A program made the translations under genes and the position numbers. From Betaproteobacteria bacterium (lineage in GTDB: Bacteria > Pseudomonadota > Gammaproteobacteria > Burkholderiales > Casimicrobiaceae): a DNA stretch of 42,352 bases. The stretch is taken from the NCBI GenBank assembly GCA_013298045.1, contig JAAFJI010000005.1, forward strand, positions 1-42,352, written 5' to 3'. Positions 7,497-15,825 of the stretch are shown here, one piece after another. The stretch's first letter is position 1; every line of letters starts with the position of its first letter. The notes beneath the pieces are model-generated. The model did not search any database. It was not told where the DNA came from and saw only the letters and a program-made list of their open reading frames with translations.

Positions 7497-8108
7497 TCAC
7501 GCGACGTCCTGCAGAGCTGCAAGCTCTGCGCTCGTGTTTATGTTTGCAAACGCGCCGGCGTCCTCGAACAGCACGTTGGCTAAGCGATGTTGTGCGGTCC
7601 ACTTGTCGATTTTTCGTTCGCCCGCCTTGAGGAAGGTTTCGAGGCTTGCGAGCAGTGAGAGTTTGTAGAGCGCGAATACGGGCTGCGCGCCTTCGTCAGT
7701 GAAGGCAACAGCAATCTCGGCGCTTTCGTTTCGCGCAGCGTCAAATAAGCGTTGAACGAGGTTGAGAGGCAGCATGGGCGAATCGCAGGGGACGGTGACG
7801 ATCCATTCGTTGTTCGGCGTGTTCGCATCGCACGGTGCGCTCGCGCGCATGCCTGCATGCAAGCCCGCGAGCGGTCCCGCGAACCCCGAGACGTCGTCGC
7901 TCACGACCGGATGGCCGAACGACGCATAGGTTTCGACGTTGCGATTCGCATTGACGACCAAAGCGTTCACTTGCGGTGCCAGCCGTTCGATCGCATGCAG
8001 GGCCATCGGTTTCCCGCGAAACGGCACGAGCCCTTTGTCGCGCGAATCCATGCGACGACCCATGCCCCCCGCCAGCACGAGGCCAACGATGTTCGCGTCA
8101 TGCATCAT
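7497..8108 (-). CDS. mobA: Molybdenum cofactor guanylyltransferase MobA
   Basis: Cytoplasmic enzyme of 203 residues that attaches GMP to molybdopterin to make the guanine dinucleotide cofactor. The N-terminal GTP-binding motif LAGGMGRRMDSRDKGL (about residues 12-27) with its lysine is present, as are VSDDVSGFAGPLAGL and VPCDSP (about 110-115). Its ATG overlaps the fdhD stop as ATGA, so the two are translated together. The pairing points to maturation of a molybdenum formate dehydrogenase encoded elsewhere. Confidence 0.92.
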   Translation of the reverse strand: MMHDANIVGLVLAGGMGRRMDSRDKGLVPFRGKPMALHAIERLAPQVNALVVNANRNVETYASFGHPVVSDDVSGFAGPLAGLHAGMRASAPCDANTPNNEWIVTVPCDSPMLPLNLVQRLFDAARNESAEIAVAFTDEGAQPVFALYKLSLLASLETFLKAGERKIDKWTAQHRLANVLFEDAGAFANINTSAELAALQDVA

Positions 8109-8938
8109 TGCGTGTCGTTCGCGGCGTCGTACACGAATCGCCCTGCGTCGTTAAACAACAAGAAATGCCGATTCACCGCGCGCCCAATCATCGTCATACC
8201 CACTCGCTTCGCTATTTCGAAGCCCATCTGCGTGAGCCCGCTACGCGACACCAAAAACGGAATACCCATTTGCGCGGCTTTGATGACCATCTCGCTTGTG
8301 AGGCGTCCCGTCGTGTAGAAAATTTTGTCGTGACCCGAAACACCGTCGAGCCACATGAATCCCGCGATCGCATCGACCGCGTTGTGACGCCCCACATCTT
8401 CAACGAAATACAACAGCTCGGGCGTGGGCGAGAAGAGAGCACACCCGTGCACCGCGCCCGCTTGTTTGTAAATCGTCTCATGCTTGCGCACGAGATCAGA
8501 GAGTGCGTAGAGCGTTGATTGCTTGAGCGTGCCGCCTTCAGGCAACTTCACCTCATCGATCTCTGCCATCAGATCGCCGAACACTGTGCCTTGGCCGCAG
8601 CCGGTCGTCTTGGTGCGATGTTCCATCTTTGCGTCGAGATCGACGAGACCGTTTCGGGTGTAAACCGAAGCAGCATTCACGTCCCAATCGACTTGCACGG
8701 CGACGATGTCTTCAATGTCGTCTACTAGGCGTTGATTGCGCAGATAACCGAGCACCAGCGCTTCGGGTGCCGCGCCGAGTGTCATGATGGTGAGAATTTC
8801 CTTCTTATCGACGTAGACCGTCAAGGGATGCTCGCCTGCGATGTGTGCGACGCCTTCGGCGTCGTGTTCATCGCGCGTGGCTACCTCGAAGGTGGACGGT
8901 CGCGCAGCGTTAGTGAGTTGGGGTCGATCGCGGGGCAT
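8105..8938 (-). CDS. fdhD: Formate dehydrogenase accessory sulfurtransferase FdhD
   Basis: FdhD passes sulfur from a cysteine desulfurase to the molybdenum cofactor of formate dehydrogenase. The 277 residues include GEHPLTVYVDKKEI, TIMTLGAAPEALVLGYL, the sulfur-carrier loop GCGQGTVFG (Cys114), HGCALF, VEDVGRHNAVDAIAG and TTGRLTSEM, all typical of the family. Where the Escherichia coli protein has a CxxC pair, only the first cysteine is present here; the second position is Gly117. It is the first gene of the fdhD-mobA pair, and no formate dehydrogenase is seen in the window. Confidence 0.93.
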   Translation of the reverse strand: MPRDRPQLTNAARPSTFEVATRDEHDAEGVAHIAGEHPLTVYVDKKEILTIMTLGAAPEALVLGYLRNQRLVDDIEDIVAVQVDWDVNAASVYTRNGLVDLDAKMEHRTKTTGCGQGTVFGDLMAEIDEVKLPEGGTLKQSTLYALSDLVRKHETIYKQAGAVHGCALFSPTPELLYFVEDVGRHNAVDAIAGFMWLDGVSGHDKIFYTTGRLTSEMVIKAAQMGIPFLVSRSGLTQMGFEIAKRVGMTMIGRAVNRHFLLFNDAGRFVYDAANDTQ

Positions 8939-9057
8939 TGACGAATGTTAGCGAGGCTTCAAGCCCACGACCAATCGCTCGCTCCCGTTCGAAAATGAAG
9001 GCTGCCAGACGCGTGTTGCCCGCAAAGCCGCATGCAATCGTGACCCGTGCAAAGCCC

Positions 9058-9086
9058 TTGACCTTATGTGACAATCGCATTAACTA
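9058..9086 (+). promoter_or_regulatory. Possible rppH promoter
   Basis: TTGACC at 9058-9063 is a good -35 box. A weak -10 (TAACTA) follows after 17 bases, about 22 bases before the rppH start. The -10 match is poor, so this is a suggestion only. Confidence 0.3.
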
Positions 9087-9107
9087 TGAAGTATTTTCAG
9101 GTGACGT

Positions 9108-9677
9108 ATGTTGGACAAAGACGGCTTCCGGCCGAACGTCGCCATTGTGATCGCGAATCACAGAAACCAGGTTTTTTGGGGTAAGCGGATACGGGAACAT
9201 TCTTGGCAATTTCCTCAAGGCGGCATCAATCCGGGTGAAAGCCCGGAGGTCGCCATGTACCGCGAGCTTCGAGAAGAGGTTGGCTTACGGCCGGAACATG
9301 TGGCGATCCTCGGGCGCACCAGGGATTGGCTGCGCTATGAGGTGCCGCACACTTGGGTGAAACGCGAGTGGCGTGGCAATTACCGTGGACAAAAGCAGAT
9401 TTGGTTTTTGTTGCGATTGGTTGGTCGCGATAGCGACCTAAATTTGCGCGCCGACGTGCGCCCGGAGTTTGACGCCTGGCGATGGACGGACTATTGGGTA
9501 GACCTCGACGGCGTGATTGAATTCAAGCGTGAGGTCTACAAAAACGCGCTCGTTGAGCTCGAACGCTATCTCTATTTCGGGCGGCAACAGTCGCGTCGGG
9601 ATCGGCTATATGGTCACACGATGCGCACGCCTCCAACCCACTACCAGGTTTCCGAGCCGCCGCCCGAGGCAATATAG
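9108..9677 (+). CDS. rppH: RNA pyrophosphohydrolase RppH
   Basis: Nudix hydrolase of 189 residues that removes pyrophosphate from the 5' end of triphosphorylated RNA, the trigger for RNase E decay. The Nudix box is intact: [20 protein letters not shown] then VGL (about residues 38-60). The protein starts [14 protein letters not shown] and has [37 protein letters not shown] and PEFDAWRW, all hallmarks of the betaproteobacterial form. It stands alone, with AGGTGAC before the ATG as a ribosome site and a strong intrinsic terminator just downstream. Confidence 0.96.
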   Translation: MLDKDGFRPNVAIVIANHRNQVFWGKRIREHSWQFPQGGINPGESPEVAMYRELREEVGLRPEHVAILGRTRDWLRYEVPHTWVKREWRGNYRGQKQIWFLLRLVGRDSDLNLRADVRPEFDAWRWTDYWVDLDGVIEFKREVYKNALVELERYLYFGRQQSRRDRLYGHTMRTPPTHYQVSEPPPEAI

Positions 9678-9693
9678 AGCCTCAGATAAAAAT

Positions 9694-9719
9694 AAAAAAG
9701 CCGCGTTAGCGGCTTTTTT
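9694..9719. terminator. Bidirectional intrinsic terminator
   Basis: AAAAAAGCCGC and GCGGCTTTTTT pair around GTTA, giving an 11-bp stem with an A-run on one side and a T-run on the other. It sits between the convergent genes rppH (stop 9677) and the Yip1-family gene (stop 9759), so it can serve both strands. Confidence 0.92.
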
Positions 9720-9727
9720 CGTTGCGC

Positions 9728-9744
9728 GCCCCATTTAACGGGGC
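9728..9744 (-). terminator. Second hairpin after the Yip1 gene
   Basis: GCCCC and GGGGC pair around a seven-base AT loop, 15 bases beyond the Yip1-family stop on the minus strand. The loop and right arm include the TTTAACGGGGCA variant of a motif recurring downstream of other minus-strand genes here. It may assist the main terminator beside it. Confidence 0.5.
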
Positions 9745-9758
9745 AATACATCGTAGCG

Positions 9759-10349
9759 TTACTTCATCAGCGCTGCGCCGCCCATCATCGCCCCGCCGAA
9801 CAGCAGTCCCATGAATATGAACGACAGAATCATGAACAACACGATGTAGCTCACGATGACGAGCGCCGTGTAGCCAATGGATTTGTCTTGCGGATTTTTC
9901 ATCAGCGGCGAGAGTCCGAGGTAGAACAGGTAGATCCCGTAGATCGCGCCGAGCAGCGCGACGATCCAGCCGAGAAACGGAATTACGTTGAACACGCCTG
10001 CAACCCAGCCCGGCGTCATGCTGTAAGCGACGACTTTCAGTGCGTTGACCGGATTCTTGGTGCCGTCGAAGGTCGGTGCCAGCGCGTTGACGATCAGGCT
10101 CACGACAAAAATCACAACCAAGCCGATGACGTAGCTTACGACTGCCGCACCGACGCCGAACATCAAGCCCATTCGCCCCATCACGAGCGAGGAGATGATC
10201 GTGGCAAGTGCGGGAATCGCCGCCAGAATCATCACGTAGCCGGTGAAAATCGAGCCGGTCGTCGCCTGTTCGTCGGCGATTTTTGGCCATTCAGTCTGCG
10301 GTGAGAGACAAATATTCTTTACGCGTTCGATGAGTTTGCCGAAATCCAT
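9759..10349 (-). CDS. Yip1 family membrane protein
   Basis: Integral membrane protein of 196 residues. The N-terminal cytoplasmic part contains ICLSPQTEWPKIADEQ, the signature of bacterial Yip1/DUF1282 proteins. About five hydrophobic helices follow, near residues 37-58, 64-88, 116-145, 158-175 and 176-190, with NALAPTFDGTKNPVNALKVVAYSMTPGWVAG between. A good ribosome site (AGGGGA) precedes the ATG. The function of bacterial members is not established. It is a single-gene unit ending at the shared terminator. Confidence 0.85.
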   Translation of the reverse strand: MDFGKLIERVKNICLSPQTEWPKIADEQATTGSIFTGYVMILAAIPALATIISSLVMGRMGLMFGVGAAVVSYVIGLVVIFVVSLIVNALAPTFDGTKNPVNALKVVAYSMTPGWVAGVFNVIPFLGWIVALLGAIYGIYLFYLGLSPLMKNPQDKSIGYTALVIVSYIVLFMILSFIFMGLLFGGAMMGGAALMK

Positions 10350-10538
10350 AGATTGATCCCCTAAAAGTTTGACTGTCGTTCAAAGTATGCACCGCACCGG
10401 TCACGCCGTCGCCGACCCGCGCGATATACGCTGCCTTGAGTCGCAACGAACGTCCGCGCGGTTCAACGTGCTCGCGCGCCGCCCCACACGCTAAACGTTG
10501 CGAGTGTAAGCGCGAATTGCGCGACTTGCCAACGGTTT

Positions 10539-11603
10539 CTACGGCGAGCGCGGATCCTCAAATGTGGCGATCGGCGGCGGAAGCGCGCTGCGTTGCACCA
10601 AAACGCGGTGCTCACTGGTAGGAAGACGCAAACTCCAGGCGGCTTGCGACAAATCGTGCGCGATCGCCGCGTTGTCGATGGTGCCACGCGCGAGGACGGT
10701 GCGCACGCGGGTTTTGAAGTCGATCCATTGCAATTCTTCGGCATCGTCTTTGCCCTCTCGGGTCAACTCATGGGCGACACCAAAACGCCCGTTTGCAGAC
10801 AACTGCCGCAGACGCAGGCTTCGGCTCGCAGGTATCGTGAAATAAGGCGTGCCGATTGGCCAGCGTGCAATGGTGAGTAGCTCGTCAGCGTATCGCTTTA
10901 CGTAAAGCGAACCCGGTACAAAAGTGACCTCAGCGCTGCGTAACCAATCGGGCAGAACCACGCTCGCGAGCTGCGGGACACGCCAGGCCTGAAGCCCCGT
11001 GTCGCTGAGATCGAAGTTCACCAGTAGCGAGCCGTCAGGCGAGAAACCCATTTCGACGTTGCGACCGATGCTGCTGGTGGCGATGAGCTTACCCTCGGTC
11101 GTAAAAAGCTGAAGCGCGATTTGGCGGTCGGCCAAGCGCACGGCGGCTGCGACATAGCGTGCCCGAACGTCGATATCGAGCACGCGCCCATCGATGTCGA
11201 AGTCCGCGAGTTGTCGGCAATCGTGGGGGGCGTAGAGGCGGATACGCGAGCGCGTGCCGCGCTCGCGCTCGATGATCACGCGACGATCGAACGAGAAAAA
11301 ACTCGGCGCAGCGATTTCGCAGAGCTTTCTCGGCTTCGACCGGTTGGCGTCCCAGCGGTAGAGCCCGGGTGCGACCGCACCCGGCGCGCTCACAAGGATC
11401 GCAAGCGAGCGGTCGAGCTGGTATTCGACATCGACCAGCTCGCGCGAAACGAACGGCACGCTTTGTATTGCAACCGGTGTGGTGGGTGCGGCAAGTACCT
11501 GACTCATCGCGCAGAAGAGGAGACCCACCAGCGCCCACGCGTTGCGAACACGCAGGCGAAGTGCATTGTGGCGGCGAAATAATGAGTACAAGAGCCCAGT
11601 CAT
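10539..11603 (-). CDS. Secreted propeller-like hypothetical protein
   Basis: A 354-residue protein I cannot assign to a named family. It has an N-terminal hydrophobic stretch (WALVGLLFCAMSQVLA, about residues 24-39) that looks like a signal peptide cleaved before APTTP. The rest is a run of short beta-rich blocks with WD40-like phrases, such as GFSPDGSLLVNFDLSD, LYRWDANRSKPRKLC and LQWIDFKTRVRTVLARG, suggesting a beta-propeller. Two cysteines (KLCEIA and PHDCRQ) could form a disulfide. The 189 bases between it and the Yip1 gene show nothing clear. It is divergent from the YkgJ gene and has no informative neighbours. Confidence 0.55.
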   Translation of the reverse strand: MTGLLYSLFRRHNALRLRVRNAWALVGLLFCAMSQVLAAPTTPVAIQSVPFVSRELVDVEYQLDRSLAILVSAPGAVAPGLYRWDANRSKPRKLCEIAAPSFFSFDRRVIIERERGTRSRIRLYAPHDCRQLADFDIDGRVLDIDVRARYVAAAVRLADRQIALQLFTTEGKLIATSSIGRNVEMGFSPDGSLLVNFDLSDTGLQAWRVPQLASVVLPDWLRSAEVTFVPGSLYVKRYADELLTIARWPIGTPYFTIPASRSLRLRQLSANGRFGVAHELTREGKDDAEELQWIDFKTRVRTVLARGTIDNAAIAHDLSQAAWSLRLPTSEHRVLVQRSALPPPIATFEDPRSP

Positions 11604-11649
11604 GCCGACATTTTGACTAACATTGCGTGAACTTATTTTTGAGTCGCCT

Positions 11650-12024
11650 ATGAATCAGAAAGTTCGCTACGACTGTGGCAAGTGCCCGGGGTACTGTTGC
11701 AGCTACGACTACATTGAGACCAAGCCGAGCGATGTGGTGAGGCTTGCGAAGCATCACGGCATCTCGCCTGACGCCGCTCAAGAAAAATTCACCAAAGCCG
11801 TCGAGCACGAGGGCGAAACGATACGCGTCCTGCGCCATCGCAAGGATCATGTGTACAAGTCGATGTGCATGTTCTTCGATCAGGATGAGCGCCGCTGTAC
11901 GATCTACGAAGGTCGGCCGCAGGTTTGTCGCGACTATCCCAACGGGAATACCTGCGGCTACTACGACTTCATCAAGTTCGAGCGCAAACATCAAGGCGAC
12001 CCGAGTTTCATTCCGTCGGCGTAA
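11650..12024 (+). CDS. YkgJ-family cysteine cluster protein
   Basis: A 124-residue cytoplasmic protein with the CxxCxxxCC metal-chelating cluster CGKCPGYCC near its start, further cysteines in MCMFFD and [17 protein letters not shown], and one in NTCGYY. This pattern defines the YkgJ/PF03692 family, thought to bind zinc or an iron-sulfur centre. I use the ATG at 11650 ([10 protein letters not shown]); a TTG nine codons upstream is also in frame. The metal and function are unknown. Confidence 0.8.
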   Translation: MNQKVRYDCGKCPGYCCSYDYIETKPSDVVRLAKHHGISPDAAQEKFTKAVEHEGETIRVLRHRKDHVYKSMCMFFDQDERRCTIYEGRPQVCRDYPNGNTCGYYDFIKFERKHQGDPSFIPSA

Positions 12025-12099
12025 CGTCGTTTTGCAAACGGCGATTGAGAACGAATTGAGTGCCATCGGACTGACTAGCCGCAACATGGGTGAAATAGC

Positions 12100-12651
12100 A
12101 TGATCACGACTCCCCTTTTTTTGAGTGCTCGCCAGCACTGCACGCCGCGCTTGGCTCGGGCGAGTCTTCTATTGGTCAGTCTGTTGATCTTCGGTTGCGC
12201 GCAGACGCCGCCCGCCCCGCCCCCACCGACGGCCGCACCGGATTCGTCAATTCAGCAAACGGCGTCTGTGCCGGCGCCGTTGCCGCGCGCCGCTGAGGAC
12301 ACGCCGCCGCAGTCGCCGCCGCCGAATGCTGCGTCCGCTGCGGCCGCGGCTTCGGCAGCCGCTACGGCACCGGTAGACGCGAAAACGATTGCCACGGCCG
12401 CGGCGCTCACACCTGCTGGCGCGACTCGCTACGAGTGCGCGACTAGCGCCGTGCGCAGCGCCATCGTGCTTCCGCAGGGCACCGATCGCATCTGCTCGCG
12501 CTTCCCGGCAATGGGTCCGTGCCAGTACGAGCGCGACGCCTGTCGCGCCAAGGGAGGGCGAGTGATCCGTTTCGATGGCGTCGAGATTACCAAAGAGGTC
12601 GAGCGCGAATACGACAAACAGGTGCAGCGCTTCAAGCTCAACGCAGGTTAG
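12100..12651 (+). CDS. Putative lipoprotein with Pro/Ala linker
   Basis: A 183-residue protein with a lipoprotein signal: a hydrophobic core (LLLVSLLIFGC) and lipobox LIFGC-AQ, giving lipidation at about Cys33. A disordered proline- and alanine-rich linker of some 70 residues follows. A small C-terminal domain has four cysteines (YECATSA, RICSRFP, GPCQYER, DACRAKGG) that could form two disulfides. The linker would reach from the outer membrane. I do not recognise the C-terminal domain. It ends within a strong hairpin (see 12643-12669). Confidence 0.65.
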   Translation: MITTPLFLSARQHCTPRLARASLLLVSLLIFGCAQTPPAPPPPTAAPDSSIQQTASVPAPLPRAAEDTPPQSPPPNAASAAAAASAAATAPVDAKTIATAAALTPAGATRYECATSAVRSAIVLPQGTDRICSRFPAMGPCQYERDACRAKGGRVIRFDGVEITKEVEREYDKQVQRFKLNAG

Positions 12652-12669
12652 CGCTTCGCGCTAACCTGC
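12643..12669 (+). terminator. Perfect 12-bp hairpin across the lipoprotein stop codon
   Basis: GCAGGTTAGCGC and GCGCTAACCTGC pair perfectly around TTC. The left arm contains the TAG stop (12649-12651), so the structure starts inside the coding region. No T-run follows, so it may protect the 3' end rather than act as a true intrinsic terminator. It leads straight into the hairpin-repeat block. Confidence 0.6.
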
Positions 12670-12975
12670 AGGACGACGCGGCTTCGCCGCTATGACGACG
12701 CTACGCTATGACGTCGCGCTACGCGCTATGACGCTAAGCCTTGCGGATGTTCGATCTGCTTTTCAGCTATCCCTTTGAAGTCATTTTTCTTTGTTGCGCC
12801 GATCTTTGCAAAGCTTTGCGTCCTAGCGCGAAGCGCGACGTCCTTACCTCGCGCTATGACCCAAAGCTTCGCGGATGTTCGATCTGCTTTTCAGCTATTC
12901 TTTCCAAGTCATTTTTCTTTGTCGCGCCGATCTTCGCAAAGCTTTGCGTCCTAGTGCCGAAGGACACGTCGTCTC
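12670..12975. repeat. Modular hairpin repeats with a 128-bp tandem duplication
   Basis: The first part (12670-12740) alternates GACG(A/T)CG and CTATGACG spacers with small palindromes (CGGCTTCGCCG, CTACG, CGCTACGCG). A 128-base period tandem duplication follows: about 92 bases are nearly identical at 12743-12833 and 12871-12961, both beginning GCGGATGTTCGATCTGC and both holding the GCAAAGCTTTGC palindrome (12808-12819, 12936-12947). Open frames through it have no family resemblance; one runs into apt but predates its real start. No gene is seen in 12652-13000. Confidence 0.75.
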
Positions 12976-13000
12976 AGCGCGGAAGGCGCGTCGACCTTGC

Positions 13001-13564
13001 ATGAACGCTCCAATTTCAAGTCCCATCGTCGATCCAAACTACTTGCGCTCATGCATACGTACCGTGCCCGATTGGCCCGTGCCCGGGGTTCAGTTTCGCG
13101 ACATCACACCGCTGTTGCAAGATGCAAAAACGTTGCGCGTATTAATCGATACCTTTGTTCACCGCTACATGGGGCAGCGGATTGATCGTGTGGCGGGGTT
13201 GGACGCGCGCGGGTTCATCTTGGGCGCAATCATCGCCTACGAACTCAATATCGGCTTCATCCCAATTCGAAAGAAGGGAAAGCTGCCGTACAAGACGGTT
13301 TCTGAGGAATATGAACTCGAATACGGCAGCGCAACCGTTGAGTTGCACACTGACGCGTGCAAACCTGGCGAACGCATTTTGCTGATCGACGATCTGATCG
13401 CGACTGGCGGAACCATGATGGCGGGCATGAAGCTCTTGCAGCGTCTGGGCGCAATCGTCGTCGAGGGGGCGGTGATCGTCGATTTACCCGAGCTCGGCGG
13501 CTCAAAACGCTTGCGCGAGGCGGGTTTGCCGCTTTTCACGGTTTGCGCGTTCGACGGTCACTAG
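13001..13564 (+). CDS. apt: Adenine phosphoribosyltransferase Apt
   Basis: Salvage enzyme of 187 residues that makes AMP from adenine and PRPP. Landmarks are the start region [18 protein letters not shown], the core [20 protein letters not shown] and the PRPP-binding loop [17 protein letters not shown] (about residues 124-140). The ATG at 13001 gives the normal length and start ([10 protein letters not shown]). A longer in-frame reading to 12875 would come entirely from the upstream repeat and is rejected. Confidence 0.94.
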   Translation: MNAPISSPIVDPNYLRSCIRTVPDWPVPGVQFRDITPLLQDAKTLRVLIDTFVHRYMGQRIDRVAGLDARGFILGAIIAYELNIGFIPIRKKGKLPYKTVSEEYELEYGSATVELHTDACKPGERILLIDDLIATGGTMMAGMKLLQRLGAIVVEGAVIVDLPELGGSKRLREAGLPLFTVCAFDGH

Positions 13565-13744
13565 CCGAGTGCGACGCACAGCTGATTAGTGTTCGTAGGA
13601 TTCATACGAAAAGGTCAGGGAAAATACTAAATAGAAATAAATTGAACTTACTAGTATAAATTTAGTCATAGTTTCACTTTGCCATAAACCTTCAACGTAA
13701 GGCGCTGGCGAGAAGCTATTTCCTCTTTTTTACTTGGAGTTCCT

Positions 13745-14218
13745 ATGTCTTTGAAATCTCTAAAACTTTTTGCCGCAGTGGGTCTGTCAAGCCTGGCGAT
13801 AGCGGCGGCCAATGCGGCCAATACGATCGTGGACGTCGCGTCGAGCAACAAAGACTTCTCCACGCTCGTCAAGGCTGTAAAAGCAGCCGGCTTGGTCGAT
13901 ACGCTCAAAGGCAAGGGGCCGTTTACGGTGTTCGCGCCAACCGATGCGGCATTCGCAAAATTGCCCGCCGGCACGCTAGACGCGTTGCTCAAGGATCCCG
14001 CAAAACTCAAGGCGGTGCTCACGTACCACGTGGTCGCTGGGCAGGTGAAAGCCGCCGATGTCAAACCGGGCGCGGTGAAAACCGTCAACGGGCAGTCGTT
14101 CATGGTCGCAGCCAAGGACGGCAAAGTGATGGTCGACGCAGCAACCGTGACAGCCACCGATGTCGCCGCGTCGAATGGCGTGATCCACGTGATCGACACG
14201 GTAATCCTACCGAAGTAA
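13745..14218 (+). CDS. Secreted fasciclin (FAS1) domain protein
   Basis: A 157-residue exported protein: signal peptide to about residue 24 (cleavage after AAANA), then one FAS1 domain with [17 protein letters not shown], the H1 motif [36 protein letters not shown] and the H2-type end [14 protein letters not shown]. Such proteins are small adhesins in the periplasm or outside the cell. A GGAG ribosome site precedes the ATG. It is a single-gene unit, preceded by an AT-rich gap (13590-13680) that is likely its promoter region. Confidence 0.9.
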   Translation: MSLKSLKLFAAVGLSSLAIAAANAANTIVDVASSNKDFSTLVKAVKAAGLVDTLKGKGPFTVFAPTDAAFAKLPAGTLDALLKDPAKLKAVLTYHVVAGQVKAADVKPGAVKTVNGQSFMVAAKDGKVMVDAATVTATDVAASNGVIHVIDTVILPK

Positions 14219-14233
14219 TTGATTGATGTCGGG

Positions 14234-14262
14234 CGGGATCGGCGCAATCGCGGTCGATCCCG
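14234..14262 (+). terminator. Hairpin downstream of the fasciclin gene
   Basis: CGGGATCG and CGATCCCG form an 8-bp stem 15 bases beyond the fasciclin stop, with a 13-base loop. There is no strong T-run after it, so terminator function is only probable. Confidence 0.45.
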
Positions 14263-14308
14263 TCGCAGTTCCAGCGGCGCGTACGTTTTGAAGCAATTTG
14301 TAACGATC

Positions 14309-14337
14309 AACCCGTAGCGATTTGTTCGCGACGGGTT
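14309..14337. terminator. Second hairpin between convergent genes
   Basis: AACCCGT pairs with ACGGGTT, and inside it GCGA pairs with TCGC, giving an almost continuous 11-bp stem with one mismatch and a short loop. It lies between the fasciclin gene and the convergent cysN. The rest of the 14219-14517 gap shows no gene. Confidence 0.45.
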
Positions 14338-14517
14338 TCATCACGATACCTACTTGCATAGATCGAGACCACTCCTGCCTTCGGTCGGTGCGCGCTGAAG
14401 TTGAGTGAAAGCTTCATCGGTTTTTGCCGCAAGAAATCTATATTTTCGGACTGATTCCTACATCACCGAAACTCAAAGAAACGCTCGCGAACGTCATATT
14501 TGCAGGGGCGATCTGGT

Positions 14518-15825
14518 CTATTGCTTTTTCATTTCTCTGATCATTGCTGCGGCCGCCGTCGCGTGTGTGCTCGGGTCAACCAACACAAACGCGCCACGGG
14601 CGACGCTCTTCTCGTAGGATGCGACGGGTAGCGCATTTGCGAATTCGATGGTTGCCTCGACGATGTCGTTGGAACAAACTCGCGGCTCTGTCTGTTCGGC
14701 TGTATCGTTCCACCGGGCGGTGTCCAAATTCAACTGACGCTCCACACGTGTGACCCGCGCTGGCGACCACGACGTTCCGTGGCGCACCAGGAAGCGACGT
14801 CCGGCGACCAGCGGGGTATTGTCTAACCATGCAAGGGTCGCAACCACACGCCGCGATGCGGCCGCGGCTTCGCTTGAACCGATAAGCCAATCGCCGCGTG
14901 CAACGTCGATCTGTCGATCAAGCGCGATGGCAACCGCCTCGCCGACCTGTGCTGTGGTGGTTGCGCCCCGGGGCGTGTTGATCGCCGAGACGAGCGCCTT
15001 CGCACCGCTGGGAAACACGCTCACTTCGTCACCGACGCGAAGCGAACGATCCGCGATTTCACCCGCAATCCAGCGCTGGTGATCATCTACTGCGTCGCGA
15101 GTAACGTATTGCACGGCAAGATGTGCTGCTTGCCCGGTGTTCTCAGAGGTAACAGGCTCGAGCGTGATCGATTCAAGCGCAGCCAGCAGCGAATTGCCAG
15201 CGTACCAAGCGGTATTCTCCGTGTGTAAAACCACGCCGTCGCCTTTAAGCGCGGAGATGGGAATCGGCGTAAACGCAGGCAGCGACAGGTTATGAGCGAT
15301 GAGTTCGAATGCCGCAACGACCTGCGCAAATTTAGCTTGGTCGTATGCAATTGCATCCATCTTGTTGACCGCGACGATCAGATGACGAATTCCGAGCAAA
15401 CCCGCAATCGCCGAGTGGCGTTTAGTCTGCGGCAACAGTTCGATTTCGCTTTGTGTGAAATCGAGTTTCGTCACGTCGATCAGAATCACCGCGACATCGC
15501 TCTTCGACGCACCGGTGACCATATTCCGCGTGTATTGCTCATGACCCGGTGCGTCGGCAATGATGAATTTGCGATTCGGCGTTGCGAAGTACCGATACGC
15601 AACGTCGATCGTGATGCCTTGCTCGCGCTCGGCCTCAAGACCGTCGGTCACGAGCGAGAGATCGAGCTCGCCCGCACGCGTTTGAGCACCGCGCGCGCGA
15701 CCCAAGGCGTCGAGTTGATCGATCATGAGCGCTTTGCTGTCAAAGAGCAGGCGACCAATCAGCGTGCTTTTGCCGTCATCGACACTGCCGCAGGTGATGA
15801 AGCGGAGGGGGCGATTCGTAATCAT
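14518..15825 (-). CDS. cysN: Sulfate adenylyltransferase subunit 1 CysN
   Basis: GTPase subunit (435 residues) that drives APS formation from ATP and sulfate. The G1 motif GSVDDGKSTLIG (about residues 13-24), G3 DAPGHEQYTRNM and G4 NKMDA are intact, followed by elongation-factor-like beta-barrel domains. There is no C-terminal APS kinase domain, unlike the CysNC fusion. Its ATG overlaps the cysD stop by one base. It is the last gene of the tauE-cysH-cysD-cysN operon. Confidence 0.95.
   Translation of the reverse strand: MITNRPLRFITCGSVDDGKSTLIGRLLFDSKALMIDQLDALGRARGAQTRAGELDLSLVTDGLEAEREQGITIDVAYRYFATPNRKFIIADAPGHEQYTRNMVTGASKSDVAVILIDVTKLDFTQSEIELLPQTKRHSAIAGLLGIRHLIVAVNKMDAIAYDQAKFAQVVAAFELIAHNLSLPAFTPIPISALKGDGVVLHTENTAWYAGNSLLAALESITLEPVTSENTGQAAHLAVQYVTRDAVDDHQRWIAGEIADRSLRVGDEVSVFPSGAKALVSAINTPRGATTTAQVGEAVAIALDRQIDVARGDWLIGSSEAAAASRRVVATLAWLDNTPLVAGRRFLVRHGTSWSPARVTRVERQLNLDTARWNDTAEQTEPRVCSNDIVEATIEFANALPVASYEKSVARGAFVLVDPSTHATAAAAMIREMKKQ

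Noticed and set aside
12875-13000. In-frame N-terminal extension of Apt
   Set aside because: It derives wholly from the repeated DNA, and the same residues appear in another frame 128 bases upstream; the family start is at 13001.
12741-13004. 87-codon open frame through the repeat block
   Set aside because: It contains the same peptide-like segment in both repeat units because of the duplication; no ribosome site or family match.
13642-13660. TTGAAC and TATAAA before the fasciclin gene as promoter boxes
   Set aside because: The spacing is only seven bases, too short for a sigma-70 promoter.
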